A DNA stretch of 64,000 nt from Staphylococcus sp. GSSP0090. Its GTDB lineage: Bacteria; Bacillota; Bacilli; Staphylococcales; Staphylococcaceae. The notes under the pieces were generated by a model, which saw only the letters and a program-made list of their open reading frames with translations, made no database searches and was not told the origin of the DNA. Positions 21,962-31,750 of this stretch are shown here, piece by piece (position 1 is the first letter of the stretch; every line of letters begins with the position of its first letter). The stretch spans positions 62,001 through 126,000 of the forward strand of contig NZ_JACBFD010000019.1 of the NCBI RefSeq assembly GCF_013391405.1, read 5' to 3'. The position numbers were made by a program, and so were the translations under genes.

Positions 21962-21987
21962 ATACCACAAGTGAACAAAGTATAAAC
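21962..21987 (-). promoter_or_regulatory. SigB-type promoter for the 45-residue gene
   Basis: On the minus strand GTTTAT, 14 bp, TGGTAT matches the staphylococcal SigB consensus GTTTAA-N12-15-GGGTAT at 5 of 6 positions in each hexamer. It lies about 40 bp before the start codon. No equally good SigA promoter is evident. Confidence 0.6.
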
Positions 21988-22163
21988 ACTTCAAGCAAAC
22001 TAAAATATATTGGTATGAATTTTACGATTGTTAATATAAGGTCTACTGGTTGCGAACTTCGCATGAAAAAACATTTGATTGATATGATGTACGAATCATG
22101 TGCGTAAGGTGTTTAATGTGTTGAATTAATAAAATTGTTTAAACATGAATTGTATGTGGAAAT

Positions 22164-22193
22164 TTGACTATAAGTGATTTTATATCATACTAT
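22164..22193 (+). promoter_or_regulatory. Promoter of auxA
   Basis: TTGACT (22164-22169) and TACTAT (22188-22193) are separated by 18 bp, with the start codon 70 bp further on. The rest of the 343-bp gap between the divergent small gene and auxA is AT-rich and shows nothing else I can name. Confidence 0.65.
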
Positions 22194-22263
22194 GGACTTA
22201 TTTATTAGATAATTAAAGACAAGAACGAAATGTTCATATATAATAACTTTTGAGGTGAATGGT

Positions 22264-23565
22264 ATGTCTTTTTTAAAGAAACACGCTGAGATATTATATA
22301 GTTATGTTATAGGCATCGTTTCGCTTTTCACAGGTCTTATCATTTTGATTAATTTGCCATTAATTAATAAATTAAATGGTAAAGGTAAAATTGATTTGCA
22401 CATTCATAATGTATGGGATTTTATAAATGCATTTTTTGGTGAAATAATTAGAGTAATGAGTAATTACATAGGTAATTTCCCGATAATTAGTGCCATCATT
22501 ATTATTTTATTTGGTATTGGTGTCATTATGATTGGCTTTACTTTATATAGAACGACAAGATATGACTATGATATTTCAGTATTCTTTTTAGTTATTGGTA
22601 TTCTTTTTTTCATCATAACACTGATATTAATGACTCAAGTTTATAGCTTTTTTGCTATTATTTTCGTAATACCATTTGCAATTCATATTGGTTATATCGT
22701 TTATAAGGACGAGTTAAATACAGAACATAGAAAATATCATTATTTATGGATTATTTTCAGTTATGGAATAAGTTACTTAATAACGCAAATTGTTTTATAT
22801 GGAAGAATTGAAAGCGATGAAATCATCCCAATTGATATTTTAAGTGTTAACACATTCTTCATTATTATGTGGCTACTTGGACAAATGTCTATTTGGAACT
22901 TCTTATTCTTAAGAAGATCGCTTCCTTTAACAAAACAAGAACTAGGGGAAGAAGAACCAGAATTATCAAGAACTAGCAAAGGCTCAGTAACAAATCAAAC
23001 GAAAGAAACATGGAAGACACTACAAGATAAAACAACTGAATTTACACGTAAAACACGTAGAAGTGTTGATATTCAAAAAGTAAGAGATAAAAAAGATAAA
23101 TTTATTGCTAAATGGAAAGAAATCATTGATATCCAAGAGGATGATGTGCCAAATTGGATGAAAAAACCTAAGTGGATTAAACCGGCATATGTTGAGTTGT
23201 TCTGTGGCGCAATCTTATTATTCTTTACTTTAATTGAATTCAATAATAGAAATTCACTTTTTGTTTCAGGTAATTGGGAAATTTCACAGACACAATATGT
23301 GATAGAATGGGTAACACTATTCTTTTTAATGATTATCATCATTATATATATATTGACGACATTAACGAATTTCTTAAAAGATAGATTTTATTATCTACAA
23401 ATGTTTATGGTCAGTTTATTATTCTTCAAATTGCTGACTGAGTTTATGAACATCATGGTTCATGGATTATTACTATCCATTTTCATCACACCAATCTTAG
23501 TGATTATGTTACTGGCTATTTTTGTAGCATTTGTTATGAAGTTACGTGAACCATCTAAATATTGA
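22264..23565 (+). CDS. auxA: Polytopic membrane protein, AuxA (beta-lactam auxiliary factor)
   Basis: A 433-residue integral membrane protein. About six helices fill the N-terminal half. A basic cytoplasmic stretch (about 215-300, rich in Lys/Arg/Thr with RKTRRSVDIQKVRDKKDK) follows, then four more helices to the C-terminus. By position (between the ECF operon and the RlmI-like gene) it matches the S. aureus locus I recall as auxA, an auxiliary factor for beta-lactam resistance linked to lipoteichoic acid stability. The sequence alone gives no enzyme motif. The ATG at 22264 follows TGAGGTG; a GTG three codons earlier is less likely. Confidence 0.75.
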   Translation: MSFLKKHAEILYSYVIGIVSLFTGLIILINLPLINKLNGKGKIDLHIHNVWDFINAFFGEIIRVMSNYIGNFPIISAIIIILFGIGVIMIGFTLYRTTRYDYDISVFFLVIGILFFIITLILMTQVYSFFAIIFVIPFAIHIGYIVYKDELNTEHRKYHYLWIIFSYGISYLITQIVLYGRIESDEIIPIDILSVNTFFIIMWLLGQMSIWNFLFLRRSLPLTKQELGEEEPELSRTSKGSVTNQTKETWKTLQDKTTEFTRKTRRSVDIQKVRDKKDKFIAKWKEIIDIQEDDVPNWMKKPKWIKPAYVELFCGAILLFFTLIEFNNRNSLFVSGNWEISQTQYVIEWVTLFFLMIIIIIYILTTLTNFLKDRFYYLQMFMVSLLFFKLLTEFMNIMVHGLLLSIFITPILVIMLLAIFVAFVMKLREPSKY

Positions 23566-23620
23566 CGTATTGACTAAAAACGAGATAAGCGTCTGGGACA
23601 TAAATACCCAATCTCAAAAA

Positions 23621-23652
23621 AGAGGGCTAATCCTTTATGGGTTAGCCCTCTT
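23621..23652 (+). terminator. Terminator of auxA, with a second hairpin
   Basis: AGAGGGCTAA-TCC pairs with GG-GTTAGCCCTCT, followed by TTATATTTT. A second 12-bp hairpin, GAACCTGAGACA/TGTCTCAGGTTC, follows at 23697-23726 and is trailed by TTTCTC. The two lie in the 317-bp gap between auxA and the methyltransferase gene. The upstream tract also has the CTGGGACATAAA sequence common in staphylococcal spacers. Confidence 0.8.
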
Positions 23653-23882
23653 TATATTTTAAATCTTGCGATTTTGACCGAACTTGCCTAAATGATGAAC
23701 CTGAGACATAGGATTGTCTCAGGTTCTTTCTCAATTAAATGATTCAGATAACAAATACTATAATGTTTTAAATATAATATTTTAGTGAATTGTAGATAAT
23801 TGATGTTACGATGCGAATGAGATGATAAAATGAATAAGCACATAATAAATATAAATAAAAGTAGAAAGGCTGACATAAATTT

Positions 23883-25052
23883 ATGAAAATTGCCACGTTA
23901 AATAGAGGAAAAGAAACGAAATATTTAAATGAATATCCATTAGTAGATGAAGAAGATATTTATGCGCATGACCATTTAAAAGAGGGAGACCTATTTTATT
24001 TAATGAACGATAGAGACCAATATATAGCCACTGCTTATGTTGGTAGACAACATAAAGGTGTTGGCTGGGTATTAAGCTATGATAAAGACGAAGTCATTAA
24101 CACACAATTCTTTGAATCATTATTTAAAAATGCCAAAGCTGAGCGTGAATATTTCTATAATATAGATGGAACGAATGCTTTTCGTGTTTTTAATGGTGAA
24201 GGTGATGGTGTAGGCGGTTTAACAATAGATAACTATGATGGCCATTTCTTAATCCAATGGTATTCAAAAGGGATTTATAAATTCCGTTATAATGTCTTAT
24301 CTGCACTAGAAAATGTATTTGAATATACATCTGTATTTGAAAAAATGAGATTTAAGGACTCGGAAATCCAAGGTGGATATGTTGATGGTGATGCACCTGA
24401 ATTTCCTATTATTATTGAAGAAAATTTCACGTTTTATAACGTCGATTTAAATGATGGGCCAATGACAGGGATCTTTTTAGATCAAAAAGAAGTTCGAAAA
24501 AAATTAAAAGATCATTATGCTGAAGATAAAGAAATATTAAATGTGTTTAGTTATACTGGCGCATTTTCTGTGATTGCTGCTGAAAATGCGGCGATGACTA
24601 CAAGTGTCGATTTAGCAAATCGTTCTCGTGCACTTACAGAAGAAAATTTTGGATTGAATGGAATTGATCCTAAATCACAATATATTTATGTCATGGATAC
24701 TTTTGATTACTTTAATTATGCTCGCCGTCACGACTTGTTTTACGATACGATTGTTATTGATCCACCAAGTTTTGCTAGGAATAAGAAAAAAACTTTTTCT
24801 GTATTGAAAGATTACGATAAATTAATTAAAGGTGCACTAGACATATTAGGCCCTGACGGCACATTACTTTTATGTACGAATAATAGTACATTTTCATTAA
24901 AGTCATTTAAAAATGTAATTAATCAAACGTTAAAAGAAGAAGAAGTTGATTATGAAATTGTAGATGTAATGGGCTTGCCAAAAGATTTCAAAACACATCC
25001 ACATTATAAACCTTCTAAATATTTAAAAGCTGTTTTTGTAAATATAAAGTAA
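23883..25052 (+). CDS. RlmI-like class I SAM-dependent rRNA methyltransferase
   Basis: Probable cytosine-C5 methyltransferase of 23S rRNA in the RlmI/YwbD family. The 389 residues begin with a PUA-like RNA-binding domain (about 1-75, ending GVGWVLSYD). A central domain with FNGEGDGVGGLTIDNYDGH follows, then a Rossmann methyltransferase fold with the SAM motif LNVFSYTGAFSV, VDLANRS, and the catalytic-loop motif VIDPPSFARNK. The substrate base is inferred from the family. It appears monocistronic, between the auxA terminators and the next hypothetical gene. Confidence 0.85.
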   Translation: MKIATLNRGKETKYLNEYPLVDEEDIYAHDHLKEGDLFYLMNDRDQYIATAYVGRQHKGVGWVLSYDKDEVINTQFFESLFKNAKAEREYFYNIDGTNAFRVFNGEGDGVGGLTIDNYDGHFLIQWYSKGIYKFRYNVLSALENVFEYTSVFEKMRFKDSEIQGGYVDGDAPEFPIIIEENFTFYNVDLNDGPMTGIFLDQKEVRKKLKDHYAEDKEILNVFSYTGAFSVIAAENAAMTTSVDLANRSRALTEENFGLNGIDPKSQYIYVMDTFDYFNYARRHDLFYDTIVIDPPSFARNKKKTFSVLKDYDKLIKGALDILGPDGTLLLCTNNSTFSLKSFKNVINQTLKEEEVDYEIVDVMGLPKDFKTHPHYKPSKYLKAVFVNIK

Positions 25053-25110
25053 AATTATGAAAAACGGGTATTCTTTTTAATACGAAGCAATTTACTAAGG
25101 AGTGAATCAA

Positions 25111-25653
25111 ATGGGTTTTAAAAATAAAATCACAAATAATGTTACACAAAAAGTTGGTAATAAAGTATTAAAAATTGAAGATATCAAACAAAAAAGTGAT
25201 ATACCTACAACAAATATAGAAATTGAAGAAAGACGTAAACGTGCGCAGGCGTTAGTTAGGAAAAAATCTGTTTTATCATCTAGCATCAGTATTGTGCCAA
25301 TACCAGGATTAGATTTTGGCGTCGATATTAAATTGATGAGAGATATTATTGAAGATGTAAATAAAATTTATGGCTTAGATCATAAACAAGTTAATAATAT
25401 GGGCGATGATATGAAAGAACGCGTGCTAGCAGCAGCGGCAATTCAAGGTAGTCAGTTTATTGGTAAAAAAATATCGAACGCAATTTTGAAAGTTGTTATC
25501 AGAGATGTAGCGAAACGCGTAGCTGCAAAACAAACAAAATGGTTCCCAGTTGTAGGTCAAGCTATTTCTGCCTCAATCAGTTATTACTTCATGAAAAAAA
25601 TTGGAGATGAGCATATTCAAAAATGTGAAAAAGTTGTGAAAACACTCGTCTAA
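25111..25653 (+). CDS. Conserved hypothetical, DUF697-like
   Basis: A 180-residue protein I do not recognise with certainty. It has a basic N-terminus and a central helix-rich region with VPIPGLDFGVDIKLMRDIIEDVNKIYGLD. That segment resembles the proline-glycine hydrophobic hairpin of DUF697-type domains often fused to GTPases. A second amphipathic stretch (WFPVVGQAISASISYYFMKKIG) could insert in a membrane. No catalytic motif is visible. The ATG at 25111 follows AAGGAGTG; a GTG three codons earlier overlaps that site and is rejected. Confidence 0.7.
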   Translation: MGFKNKITNNVTQKVGNKVLKIEDIKQKSDIPTTNIEIEERRKRAQALVRKKSVLSSSISIVPIPGLDFGVDIKLMRDIIEDVNKIYGLDHKQVNNMGDDMKERVLAAAAIQGSQFIGKKISNAILKVVIRDVAKRVAAKQTKWFPVVGQAISASISYYFMKKIGDEHIQKCEKVVKTLV

Positions 25654-25738
25654 AACTATAGCGTTTTCACAATTTAGCTAAATTTCTCTGAATATTGTCA
25701 TGTCATGGGTGCAACGAATTGAATTTATAATAATAATT

Positions 25739-25767
25739 TGGTAATGTTATTATATAAAACTATGCTA
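25739..25767 (+). promoter_or_regulatory. Promoter of ptsHI
   Basis: TTGGTA (25739-25744), 17 bp, TATGCT (25762-25767), about 50 bp before the HPr start codon. No other convincing signal lies in the 163-bp gap. Confidence 0.65.
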
Positions 25768-25816
25768 GGTTTTATAATAAACTAACGATTCTAACTATAC
25801 GAAGGAGAAATCATTT

Positions 25817-26083
25817 ATGGAACAAAAATCATATGTAATTATTGACGAAACAGGTATTCACGCTCGTCCAGCGACAATGCTTGTTCAAACTGCCTCAAAA
25901 TTTGATTCAGATATTCAATTAGAATATAACGGTAAAAAAGTTAACTTGAAATCAATCATGGGTGTTATGAGTTTAGGCGTAGGTAAAGATGCTGAAATTA
26001 CAATCTATGCTGACGGTAGCGATGAAACTGATGCAATTGAAGCAATAACTGATATCTTATCTAAAGAAGGTTTAACTAAATAA
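25817..26083 (+). CDS. ptsH: Phosphocarrier protein HPr
   Basis: Central phosphocarrier of the sugar phosphotransferase system. The 88 residues have the active-site His15 in TGIHARPAT, phosphorylated by enzyme I, and Ser46 in [11 protein letters not shown]. Ser46 is the site used by HPr kinase for CcpA-mediated catabolite control in Firmicutes. AAGGAG precedes the ATG. It is followed 2 nt later by ptsI. Confidence 0.98.
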   Translation: MEQKSYVIIDETGIHARPATMLVQTASKFDSDIQLEYNGKKVNLKSIMGVMSLGVGKDAEITIYADGSDETDAIEAITDILSKEGLTK

Positions 26084-26085
26084 TT

Positions 26086-27801
26086 ATGTCTAATCATATT
26101 AATGGTATAGCTGCATCTGATGGTGTAGCTATTGCTAAAGCATACCTATTAGTTGAACCAGATTTATCATTCGATAGTGAAAAAGTTTCAGATGTAGATG
26201 CTGAAATTGCAAAGTTCAATCATGCTATTGAAACATCCAAAGTTGAATTAACTAAAATTAGAAATAATGCAGAACAAAATTTAGGTGCTGATAAAGCAGC
26301 CATTTTTGATGCGCATTTGCTTGTTTTAGATGATCCTGAATTAATTCAACCGATCGAAGAAAAAATTAAAAACGAACAAGTTAACGCACCAACTGCATTA
26401 TCTGATGTAACTGGACAATTCATTACTATTTTTGAGTCAATGGATAATGAATATATGAAAGAACGTGCTGCTGATATCCGTGATGTTTCAAAACGTGTGT
26501 TAGCGCATATTTTAGGTGTAGAATTACCAAATCCTAGTATGATTGATGAAAGCGTTGTTATAATCGGTAACGATTTAACACCTTCAGATACTGCTCAATT
26601 AAATAAAGAATTTGTACAAGGATTTGTAACTAATATAGGTGGTAGAACTTCCCATTCAGCAATTATGAGTCGCTCATTAGAAATTGCTGCTGTAGTAGGT
26701 ACGAAATCTATTACTAAAGAAGTTAAACAAGGTGACATGATTATTGTTGACGGTTTAACTGGTGAAGTCATTATTGATCCTACTGAAGATGAAGTCATTG
26801 CTTATCAAAACAAGCGTGAACGTTTCTTTGAAGACAAGCAAGCGTTACAAAAATTACGTGATGAAGAAACAACTACATTAGACGGAAGACATGCTGAACT
26901 TGCTGCCAATATCGGTACGCCAAATGATTTAAAAGGCGTAATTGAAAATGGTGCAGAAGGCATTGGATTATATCGTACTGAATTTTTATATATGGGTAGA
27001 GACGAAATGCCAACGGAAGATGAGCAGTTCGAGGCTTACAAAAAAGTATTAGAAACGATGGAAGATAAACGTGTTGTTGTACGTACTTTAGATATAGGTG
27101 GAGATAAAGAACTACCGTATCTAAACTTACCTGAAGAAATGAATCCTTTCTTAGGTTACCGTGCCATTCGTTTATGCTTAGATCAACCTGAAATTTTCAG
27201 ACCGCAGTTGCGTGCATTATTACGTGCTTCTGCATTTGGTAAATTGAATATCATGTTCCCTATGGTAGCTACAATCCAAGAATTCCGTGATGCTAAAGCA
27301 TTATTACTCGAAGAAAAAGATAACTTAAGAAGTGAAGGTATTGAAGTTTCTGATGATATCGAACTTGGTATTATGGTAGAAATTCCATCTACTGCAGCTT
27401 TAGCAGATGTATTTGCTAAAGAAGTTGATTTCTTCAGTATCGGAACAAATGACTTGATTCAATATACAATGGCTGCTGATAGAATGTCAGAACGTGTTTC
27501 TTACTTGTATCAACCATATAATCCTTCAATATTACGTTTAGTAAAACAAGTAATAGAAGCATCTCATAAAGAAGGTAAATGGACTGGTATGTGTGGAGAA
27601 ATGGCTGGCGATGAAATTGCAATTCCATTGTTATTAGGCCTAGGATTAGACGAGTTTTCAATGAGTGCTACATCTGTACTTAAAGCGCGTCGTCAAATCA
27701 AAGGTTTAAGTCAAAATGAAATGGAAGAATTAGCTCAAAGAGCGATTAATTGCGCTACTTCTGAAGAAGTTCAAGATTTAGTTAATCAATATGCTAAATA
27801 A
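26086..27801 (+). CDS. ptsI: PTS enzyme I (phosphoenolpyruvate-protein phosphotransferase)
   Basis: Takes phosphate from PEP and passes it to HPr. The 571 residues have the HPr-binding N-terminal domain, the active-site His190 in [16 protein letters not shown], and a C-terminal PEP-binding barrel. The barrel shows [55 protein letters not shown] and the GMCGEMAGD loop with the catalytic Cys. It starts 2 nt after ptsH, with its ribosome site inside the ptsH 3' end. Complete and typical. Confidence 0.98.
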   Translation: MSNHINGIAASDGVAIAKAYLLVEPDLSFDSEKVSDVDAEIAKFNHAIETSKVELTKIRNNAEQNLGADKAAIFDAHLLVLDDPELIQPIEEKIKNEQVNAPTALSDVTGQFITIFESMDNEYMKERAADIRDVSKRVLAHILGVELPNPSMIDESVVIIGNDLTPSDTAQLNKEFVQGFVTNIGGRTSHSAIMSRSLEIAAVVGTKSITKEVKQGDMIIVDGLTGEVIIDPTEDEVIAYQNKRERFFEDKQALQKLRDEETTTLDGRHAELAANIGTPNDLKGVIENGAEGIGLYRTEFLYMGRDEMPTEDEQFEAYKKVLETMEDKRVVVRTLDIGGDKELPYLNLPEEMNPFLGYRAIRLCLDQPEIFRPQLRALLRASAFGKLNIMFPMVATIQEFRDAKALLLEEKDNLRSEGIEVSDDIELGIMVEIPSTAALADVFAKEVDFFSIGTNDLIQYTMAADRMSERVSYLYQPYNPSILRLVKQVIEASHKEGKWTGMCGEMAGDEIAIPLLLGLGLDEFSMSATSVLKARRQIKGLSQNEMEELAQRAINCATSEEVQDLVNQYAK

Positions 27802-27860
27802 GATGAATGCTTGTTAAAGCATAACAATTTATCTCAGACATAAGCATCAGAGATATATTA

Positions 27861-27905
27861 AAAACGCCAATTTCTATTGATATAAAATAGAAATTGGCGT
27901 TTTAT
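27861..27905 (+). terminator. Terminator of ptsHI
   Basis: An 18-bp stem AAAACGCCAATTTCTATT and its complement around a 7-nt loop, followed by TTTTATTG. The rest of the 303-bp gap to the convergent glutaredoxin-like gene shows nothing further. Confidence 0.9.
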
Positions 27906-28104
27906 TGTTTTTTTGAAAAGTAGTTTAAATGTGCTAGGTATGCTTTTAGGACTTTATGTTAGAGTAGTATATTTTAGAGATGAATTAAACTATAGCTATA
28001 TTTAATCTTTAATTTTGTAAAAGGTTTCTAAATGAGTTATTTTATAATTAGTGGTTAAGTCGCATTATAGGTCAATTAAATCGTTAAGTATGAGATCCAA
28101 TTGT

Positions 28105-28335
28105 TTACTTAATATTTAATACGCTATTAATTTTATCCATGTCAATTTGGTGCATAGGTTCACCATTTAATAATATAAAAGGTGTTGCAAATGCGTCATA
28201 GTCAATCATTTCATTTCTATATTGCGTATTACTGATGTTTTTTTCATTATATACGACATTGTTATCGGCTAAGTAGTTCTTAATGAAAGTACAAGGTGGA
28301 CAATCATTTTGCGTGTATATGATAATTTCATTCAT
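28105..28335 (-). CDS. Glutaredoxin-like protein
   Basis: A 76-residue thioredoxin-fold protein. It begins NEIIIYTQNDCPPCTFIKNYL, with a CPPC redox site at residues 12-15, and has a cis-Pro region in ATPFILLNGEP. Size and layout fit the NrdH/YruB-type glutaredoxin-like family, probably a cytosolic disulfide reductant; the partner is unknown. AAAGGATAA precedes the ATG. It is divergent from cydAB, which may only reflect shared redox physiology. Confidence 0.85.
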   Translation of the reverse strand: MNEIIIYTQNDCPPCTFIKNYLADNNVVYNEKNISNTQYRNEMIDYDAFATPFILLNGEPMHQIDMDKINSVLNIK

Positions 28336-28457
28336 AATCGGGTTATCCTTTCTTAATACAATTTACTATAATATAAGAGACTTTAGAATATATTTCAAGT
28401 CTTTTAAATTGCATGAAATTAGACATCAATTTGTCACTTTATTTTGAGATAAATAAA

Positions 28458-28486
28458 TTTAAAAAATATGTAAACCAGTTTATAAT
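28458..28486 (+). promoter_or_regulatory. Promoter of cydAB
   Basis: A perfect -10 TATAAT (28481-28486) with a weak -35 TTTAAA (28458-28463) at 17 bp. The Rex-type palindrome begins 9 bp downstream of the -10, so repressor binding would block initiation or early elongation. Confidence 0.65.
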
Positions 28487-28495
28487 GGATAGACG

Positions 28496-28513
28496 TTGTG
28501 ATTTTTGTCACAA
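28496..28513. promoter_or_regulatory. Rex-type operator in the cydA leader
   Basis: TTGTGA-TTTTTG-TCACAA matches the Rex consensus TTGTGA-N6-TCACAA in both arms. It lies between the -10 box and the cydA start codon (22 bp before it), a classical repressor position. Confidence 0.82.
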
Positions 28514-28534
28514 ATAAATAAAAAAGGTGATATT

Positions 28535-29887
28535 ATGGATTCAGTTGAATTAGCTCGGTTTTTAACTGCGATGACGCTCGCAGTGCATATAATTTTTGCA
28601 ACAATTGGTGTGGGTATGCCAGTCATGTTTGCAGTTGCCGAATTTATAGGTATAAAGAAAAATAATCCACTATACACAACATTAGCAAAAAGATGGTCTA
28701 AAGGTTATACAATAACAGTGGCTGTCGGTGTGGTGACAGGTACGATTATCGGTCTACAGTTATCCTTATTGTGGCCAACATTTATGCAAATGGGTGGACA
28801 TGTTATAGCATTACCATTATTTATGGAAACTTTTGCTTTCTTCTTTGAAGCAATATTCTTGAGTATCTATCTTTATACGTGGGATCGTTTCAAAGGAAAA
28901 TGGACTCATTTTTTAATTAGTATACCAGTTATTCTTGGTGGATCATTCTCGGCATTCTTTATTACTGCCGTTAACTCATTTATGAATACTCCAGCTGGAT
29001 TTGAAATGAAAAATGGGAAAATGGTTAATGTTGAACCATTAGCAGCAATGTTTAATGATTCATTTTTAATTAGATCATTCCATGTGGTTGCAACGGCACT
29101 TATGACGATGGCCTTTGTATTAGCGGCTATTGCTGCTTTTAAATTGCTGAAAAATAAATTTAAAAAGGACACAGAATATCATAAAAAAGCACTTAAACTG
29201 ACTATGATTCTAGGCGTTATATTTACTTTAGGATCAATGTTAGCAGGTGACTTATCTGCTAAATTCTTACACCAAGAACAACCAGAAAAATTAGCAGCAT
29301 ATGAATGGCATTTTGATACAGAGTCAAATGCAGATTTAGTATTATTTGGTTCATTGGATGAAAAAACACAAGAAGTAAATGGTGCTATTAAAATACCAGG
29401 TCTGCTTAGCTTTTTAGCTGACAATAATACAAATACAGAAGTCAAAGGGTTGGATGATTTTCCAAAAGAACTACATCCACCGATGATCGTGCATTACTAC
29501 TTTGACCTCATGGTTTCAATGGGTGTATTTTGTTTAATTGTTTCTGGTGCCTATGTACTTACACTTATATTTAAAAAGTTACGGAAATTCACTTATTCCA
29601 AGCCTATGTTATATGGTGCACTATTGACCGGACCGGCTGCTATGCTTGCAATCGAATTTGGCTGGTTCCTAACTGAACAAGGACGCCAACCATGGATGGT
29701 TCGTGGTTATCTTAAAGTAGCAGATGCTGCAACTCAAGCAGGCGGATTAACATTAGTGACAATATTATTTGGATTGCTCTACCTCATACTCATTGTTACA
29801 TCTTCATATGTATTAATTCGTATGTTTAAAGAGAAACCAGCATACAAAGAAGTTGAAGCACTAGCTTCAGAAAGAGGTGATGCATAA
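28535..29887 (+). CDS. cydA: Cytochrome bd quinol oxidase subunit I (CydA)
   Basis: Heme-bearing subunit of the high-affinity bd oxidase, which oxidises menaquinol and reduces O2 without proton pumping. The 450 residues include about nine helices. His18 in LAVHIIFATIG is the high-spin heme ligand position, with ISIPVILGGSFSAFFITAVNSFMNTPAGF and the FGWFLTEQGRQPWMVRG motif. The quinol-binding Q loop is short, as in Firmicutes. The ATG at 28535 follows AAAGGTGA; an upstream in-frame reading crosses the Rex box and is rejected. Confidence 0.96.
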   Translation: MDSVELARFLTAMTLAVHIIFATIGVGMPVMFAVAEFIGIKKNNPLYTTLAKRWSKGYTITVAVGVVTGTIIGLQLSLLWPTFMQMGGHVIALPLFMETFAFFFEAIFLSIYLYTWDRFKGKWTHFLISIPVILGGSFSAFFITAVNSFMNTPAGFEMKNGKMVNVEPLAAMFNDSFLIRSFHVVATALMTMAFVLAAIAAFKLLKNKFKKDTEYHKKALKLTMILGVIFTLGSMLAGDLSAKFLHQEQPEKLAAYEWHFDTESNADLVLFGSLDEKTQEVNGAIKIPGLLSFLADNNTNTEVKGLDDFPKELHPPMIVHYYFDLMVSMGVFCLIVSGAYVLTLIFKKLRKFTYSKPMLYGALLTGPAAMLAIEFGWFLTEQGRQPWMVRGYLKVADAATQAGGLTLVTILFGLLYLILIVTSSYVLIRMFKEKPAYKEVEALASERGDA

Positions 29888-30903
29888 TGTTACTTGCCTA
29901 TATCGGTATTTCCGTACTTTGGATATTCTTATTCTGCTACATCATTATCGCATCGATTGACTTTGGTGCAGGTTTCTTTACATTACATGCTAAAATTACG
30001 AAACAAGATAAGAAAATCAATCATTTAATTTCGCGTTATTTAAACCCAGTCTGGGAAGTAACCAATGTATTCTTTGTATTTTTCTTTGTTGGTATGGTCG
30101 GTTTTTTCCCTGATACTGCAATGTATTTTGGTACAGTATTATTATTACCAGCTTCAATCGCACTAATATTACTGTCCATAAGAGGTGCATTTTATGCCTT
30201 TGAAAACTATGGACCAGATACTAAATTAATTTGGTTAGCGATGTATGGTATAGCTGGGTTATTAATACCAGCATCACTGGCTACGACATTAACGATTTCA
30301 GAAGGTGGATATATTACAGGAACTGAAAATAACTTAGATTTAAATTGGACGGAGTTACTCTTGAGTCCATATTCTTGGTCAGTTGTATTCTTAGCTATTA
30401 TCTCAGTGCTTTATATATCTTCAGGATTCTTAACATATTATGCTGCCAAAGCAAAAGATAAACCTGCTTATAACTTGTTAAGATATTGGTTCTTATTTTG
30501 GGGGCCGCCAATGATAGCAATTTCATTATTTGTATTCTTATCCCTACGCCTTCAAAATGAAGCGCATTTCATAAACGCCGTATCGAATTATTGGTGGTTG
30601 TTCTTGTTAAGTTTTATTTGTTTTGTTGGCGCAATGATATTAACATTAATGAAAAAAGCACATGGTTATGCATTTGTCTTAGTTATTTTACAAATGGGAT
30701 TCGCATTTTTTGGATATGGCGCAAGCAAATTACCATATTTACTATATCCGTTTATTCGAATAGATGAGCATGTTGTAAATAGTAGTATGGCAATTGCGTT
30801 AATCATTGTCTTTATTTTAGGTTTACTTTTACTCATTCCATCGTTAATATTATTATTAAGATTATTTGTTTTCGACAAAAAATATGTAGAGGGCAAAAAA
30901 TAG
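29887..30903 (+). CDS. cydB: Cytochrome bd quinol oxidase subunit II (CydB)
   Basis: Second structural subunit of the bd oxidase. The 338 residues have eight or nine hydrophobic helices. FIDFGAG-like ASIDFGAGFF is near the N-terminus, followed by NPVWEVTNVFFVFFFVGMVGFFP. The ATG overlaps the cydA stop codon (TAATG), so the two are translationally coupled. No cydCD assembly genes are adjacent. Confidence 0.95.
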   Translation: MLLAYIGISVLWIFLFCYIIIASIDFGAGFFTLHAKITKQDKKINHLISRYLNPVWEVTNVFFVFFFVGMVGFFPDTAMYFGTVLLLPASIALILLSIRGAFYAFENYGPDTKLIWLAMYGIAGLLIPASLATTLTISEGGYITGTENNLDLNWTELLLSPYSWSVVFLAIISVLYISSGFLTYYAAKAKDKPAYNLLRYWFLFWGPPMIAISLFVFLSLRLQNEAHFINAVSNYWWLFLLSFICFVGAMILTLMKKAHGYAFVLVILQMGFAFFGYGASKLPYLLYPFIRIDEHVVNSSMAIALIIVFILGLLLLIPSLILLLRLFVFDKKYVEGKK

Positions 30904-31000
30904 TTAAAATTTTCAAATGTGGTTATGGTTATTCGATTCAATACTTTAGAAAGTATGATAATGAATAATCATGCCACGATTTTTAAATTGGAGGACACAC

Positions 31001-31660
31001 ATGGATAAAGAGTATGTTGTAATTGGTTTAGGCCGATTTGGTGGAAGTATTGTAAGAGAATTAAATGCACTTGATATGGATGTAATGGCAATTGATATGA
31101 ATGAAGCGCGTGTAAACGAATATAGCGATATTGCGACACACGCTGTAGTTGCTGATACTACGGATGAGGCAGTTATGAAGAGCTTAGGCATTAGAAATTT
31201 TGATCATGTGATTGTTGCAATTGGTGAAAATATTCAATCGAGCACTTTAACTACACTAATCCTAAAAGAATTAGGGGTTAAAAAAGTTACAGCAAAAGCT
31301 CAAAATGATTATCACGCCAAAATTTTAAATAAAATTGGTGCTGACACGGTAGTGCATCCCGAAAGAGATATGGGTAGAAGGATAGCTCATAATGTAGCAA
31401 GTGCCAGTGTGCTGGATTATTTGGAGCTTGCAGATGAGCATTCAATAGTAGAGATTAAAGCTAGTGAAAAAATGGCAGGTCAAACTATTATACAATTAGA
31501 TATTCGTGCCCAATTTGGAATTAGTATTATAGCGATTAAAAGAGGTAGGGATATTTTAGTTTCTCCAGACCCTAATATTAGTATTGAAATAGGGGATATT
31601 TTAATTATGATTGGTCACGATAATGATTTAAATCGTTTTGAGAAAAAAGTAGTAAGATAA
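31001..31660 (+). CDS. ktrA: K+ uptake regulatory subunit KtrA
   Basis: Cytoplasmic RCK protein that gates Ktr potassium channels. The 220 residues have an N-terminal Rossmann domain with GLGRFGGSIVREL and the acidic DMNEARV end of strand two. A C-terminal RCK_C domain (about 135-220) follows, which in S. aureus KtrA is known to bind c-di-AMP. The channel subunit is not in this window. The ATG at 31001 follows GGAGGA. Monocistronic, with a terminator downstream. Confidence 0.93.
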   Translation: MDKEYVVIGLGRFGGSIVRELNALDMDVMAIDMNEARVNEYSDIATHAVVADTTDEAVMKSLGIRNFDHVIVAIGENIQSSTLTTLILKELGVKKVTAKAQNDYHAKILNKIGADTVVHPERDMGRRIAHNVASASVLDYLELADEHSIVEIKASEKMAGQTIIQLDIRAQFGISIIAIKRGRDILVSPDPNISIEIGDILIMIGHDNDLNRFEKKVVR

Positions 31661-31715
31661 ATTATTAAAACCATAATGAACAAACTTGAGATATAAAAAT
31701 CTTAGGTTAAAGTAT

Positions 31716-31750
31716 AAACGTCAATTTCATTAGAAATTGACGTTTTCTTT
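31716..31750 (+). terminator. Terminator of ktrA
   Basis: AAACGTCAATTTC pairs perfectly with GAAATTGACGTTT (13 bp, 4-nt loop) and is followed by TCTTTAATTTTT. Confidence 0.9.

Noticed and set aside
21823-22107. 94-residue plus-strand ORF
   Set aside because: It lies opposite the 45-residue minus-strand gene and its SigB-type promoter; its Ser/Phe/Leu-rich start is the antisense of a Lys/Glu-rich coding frame.
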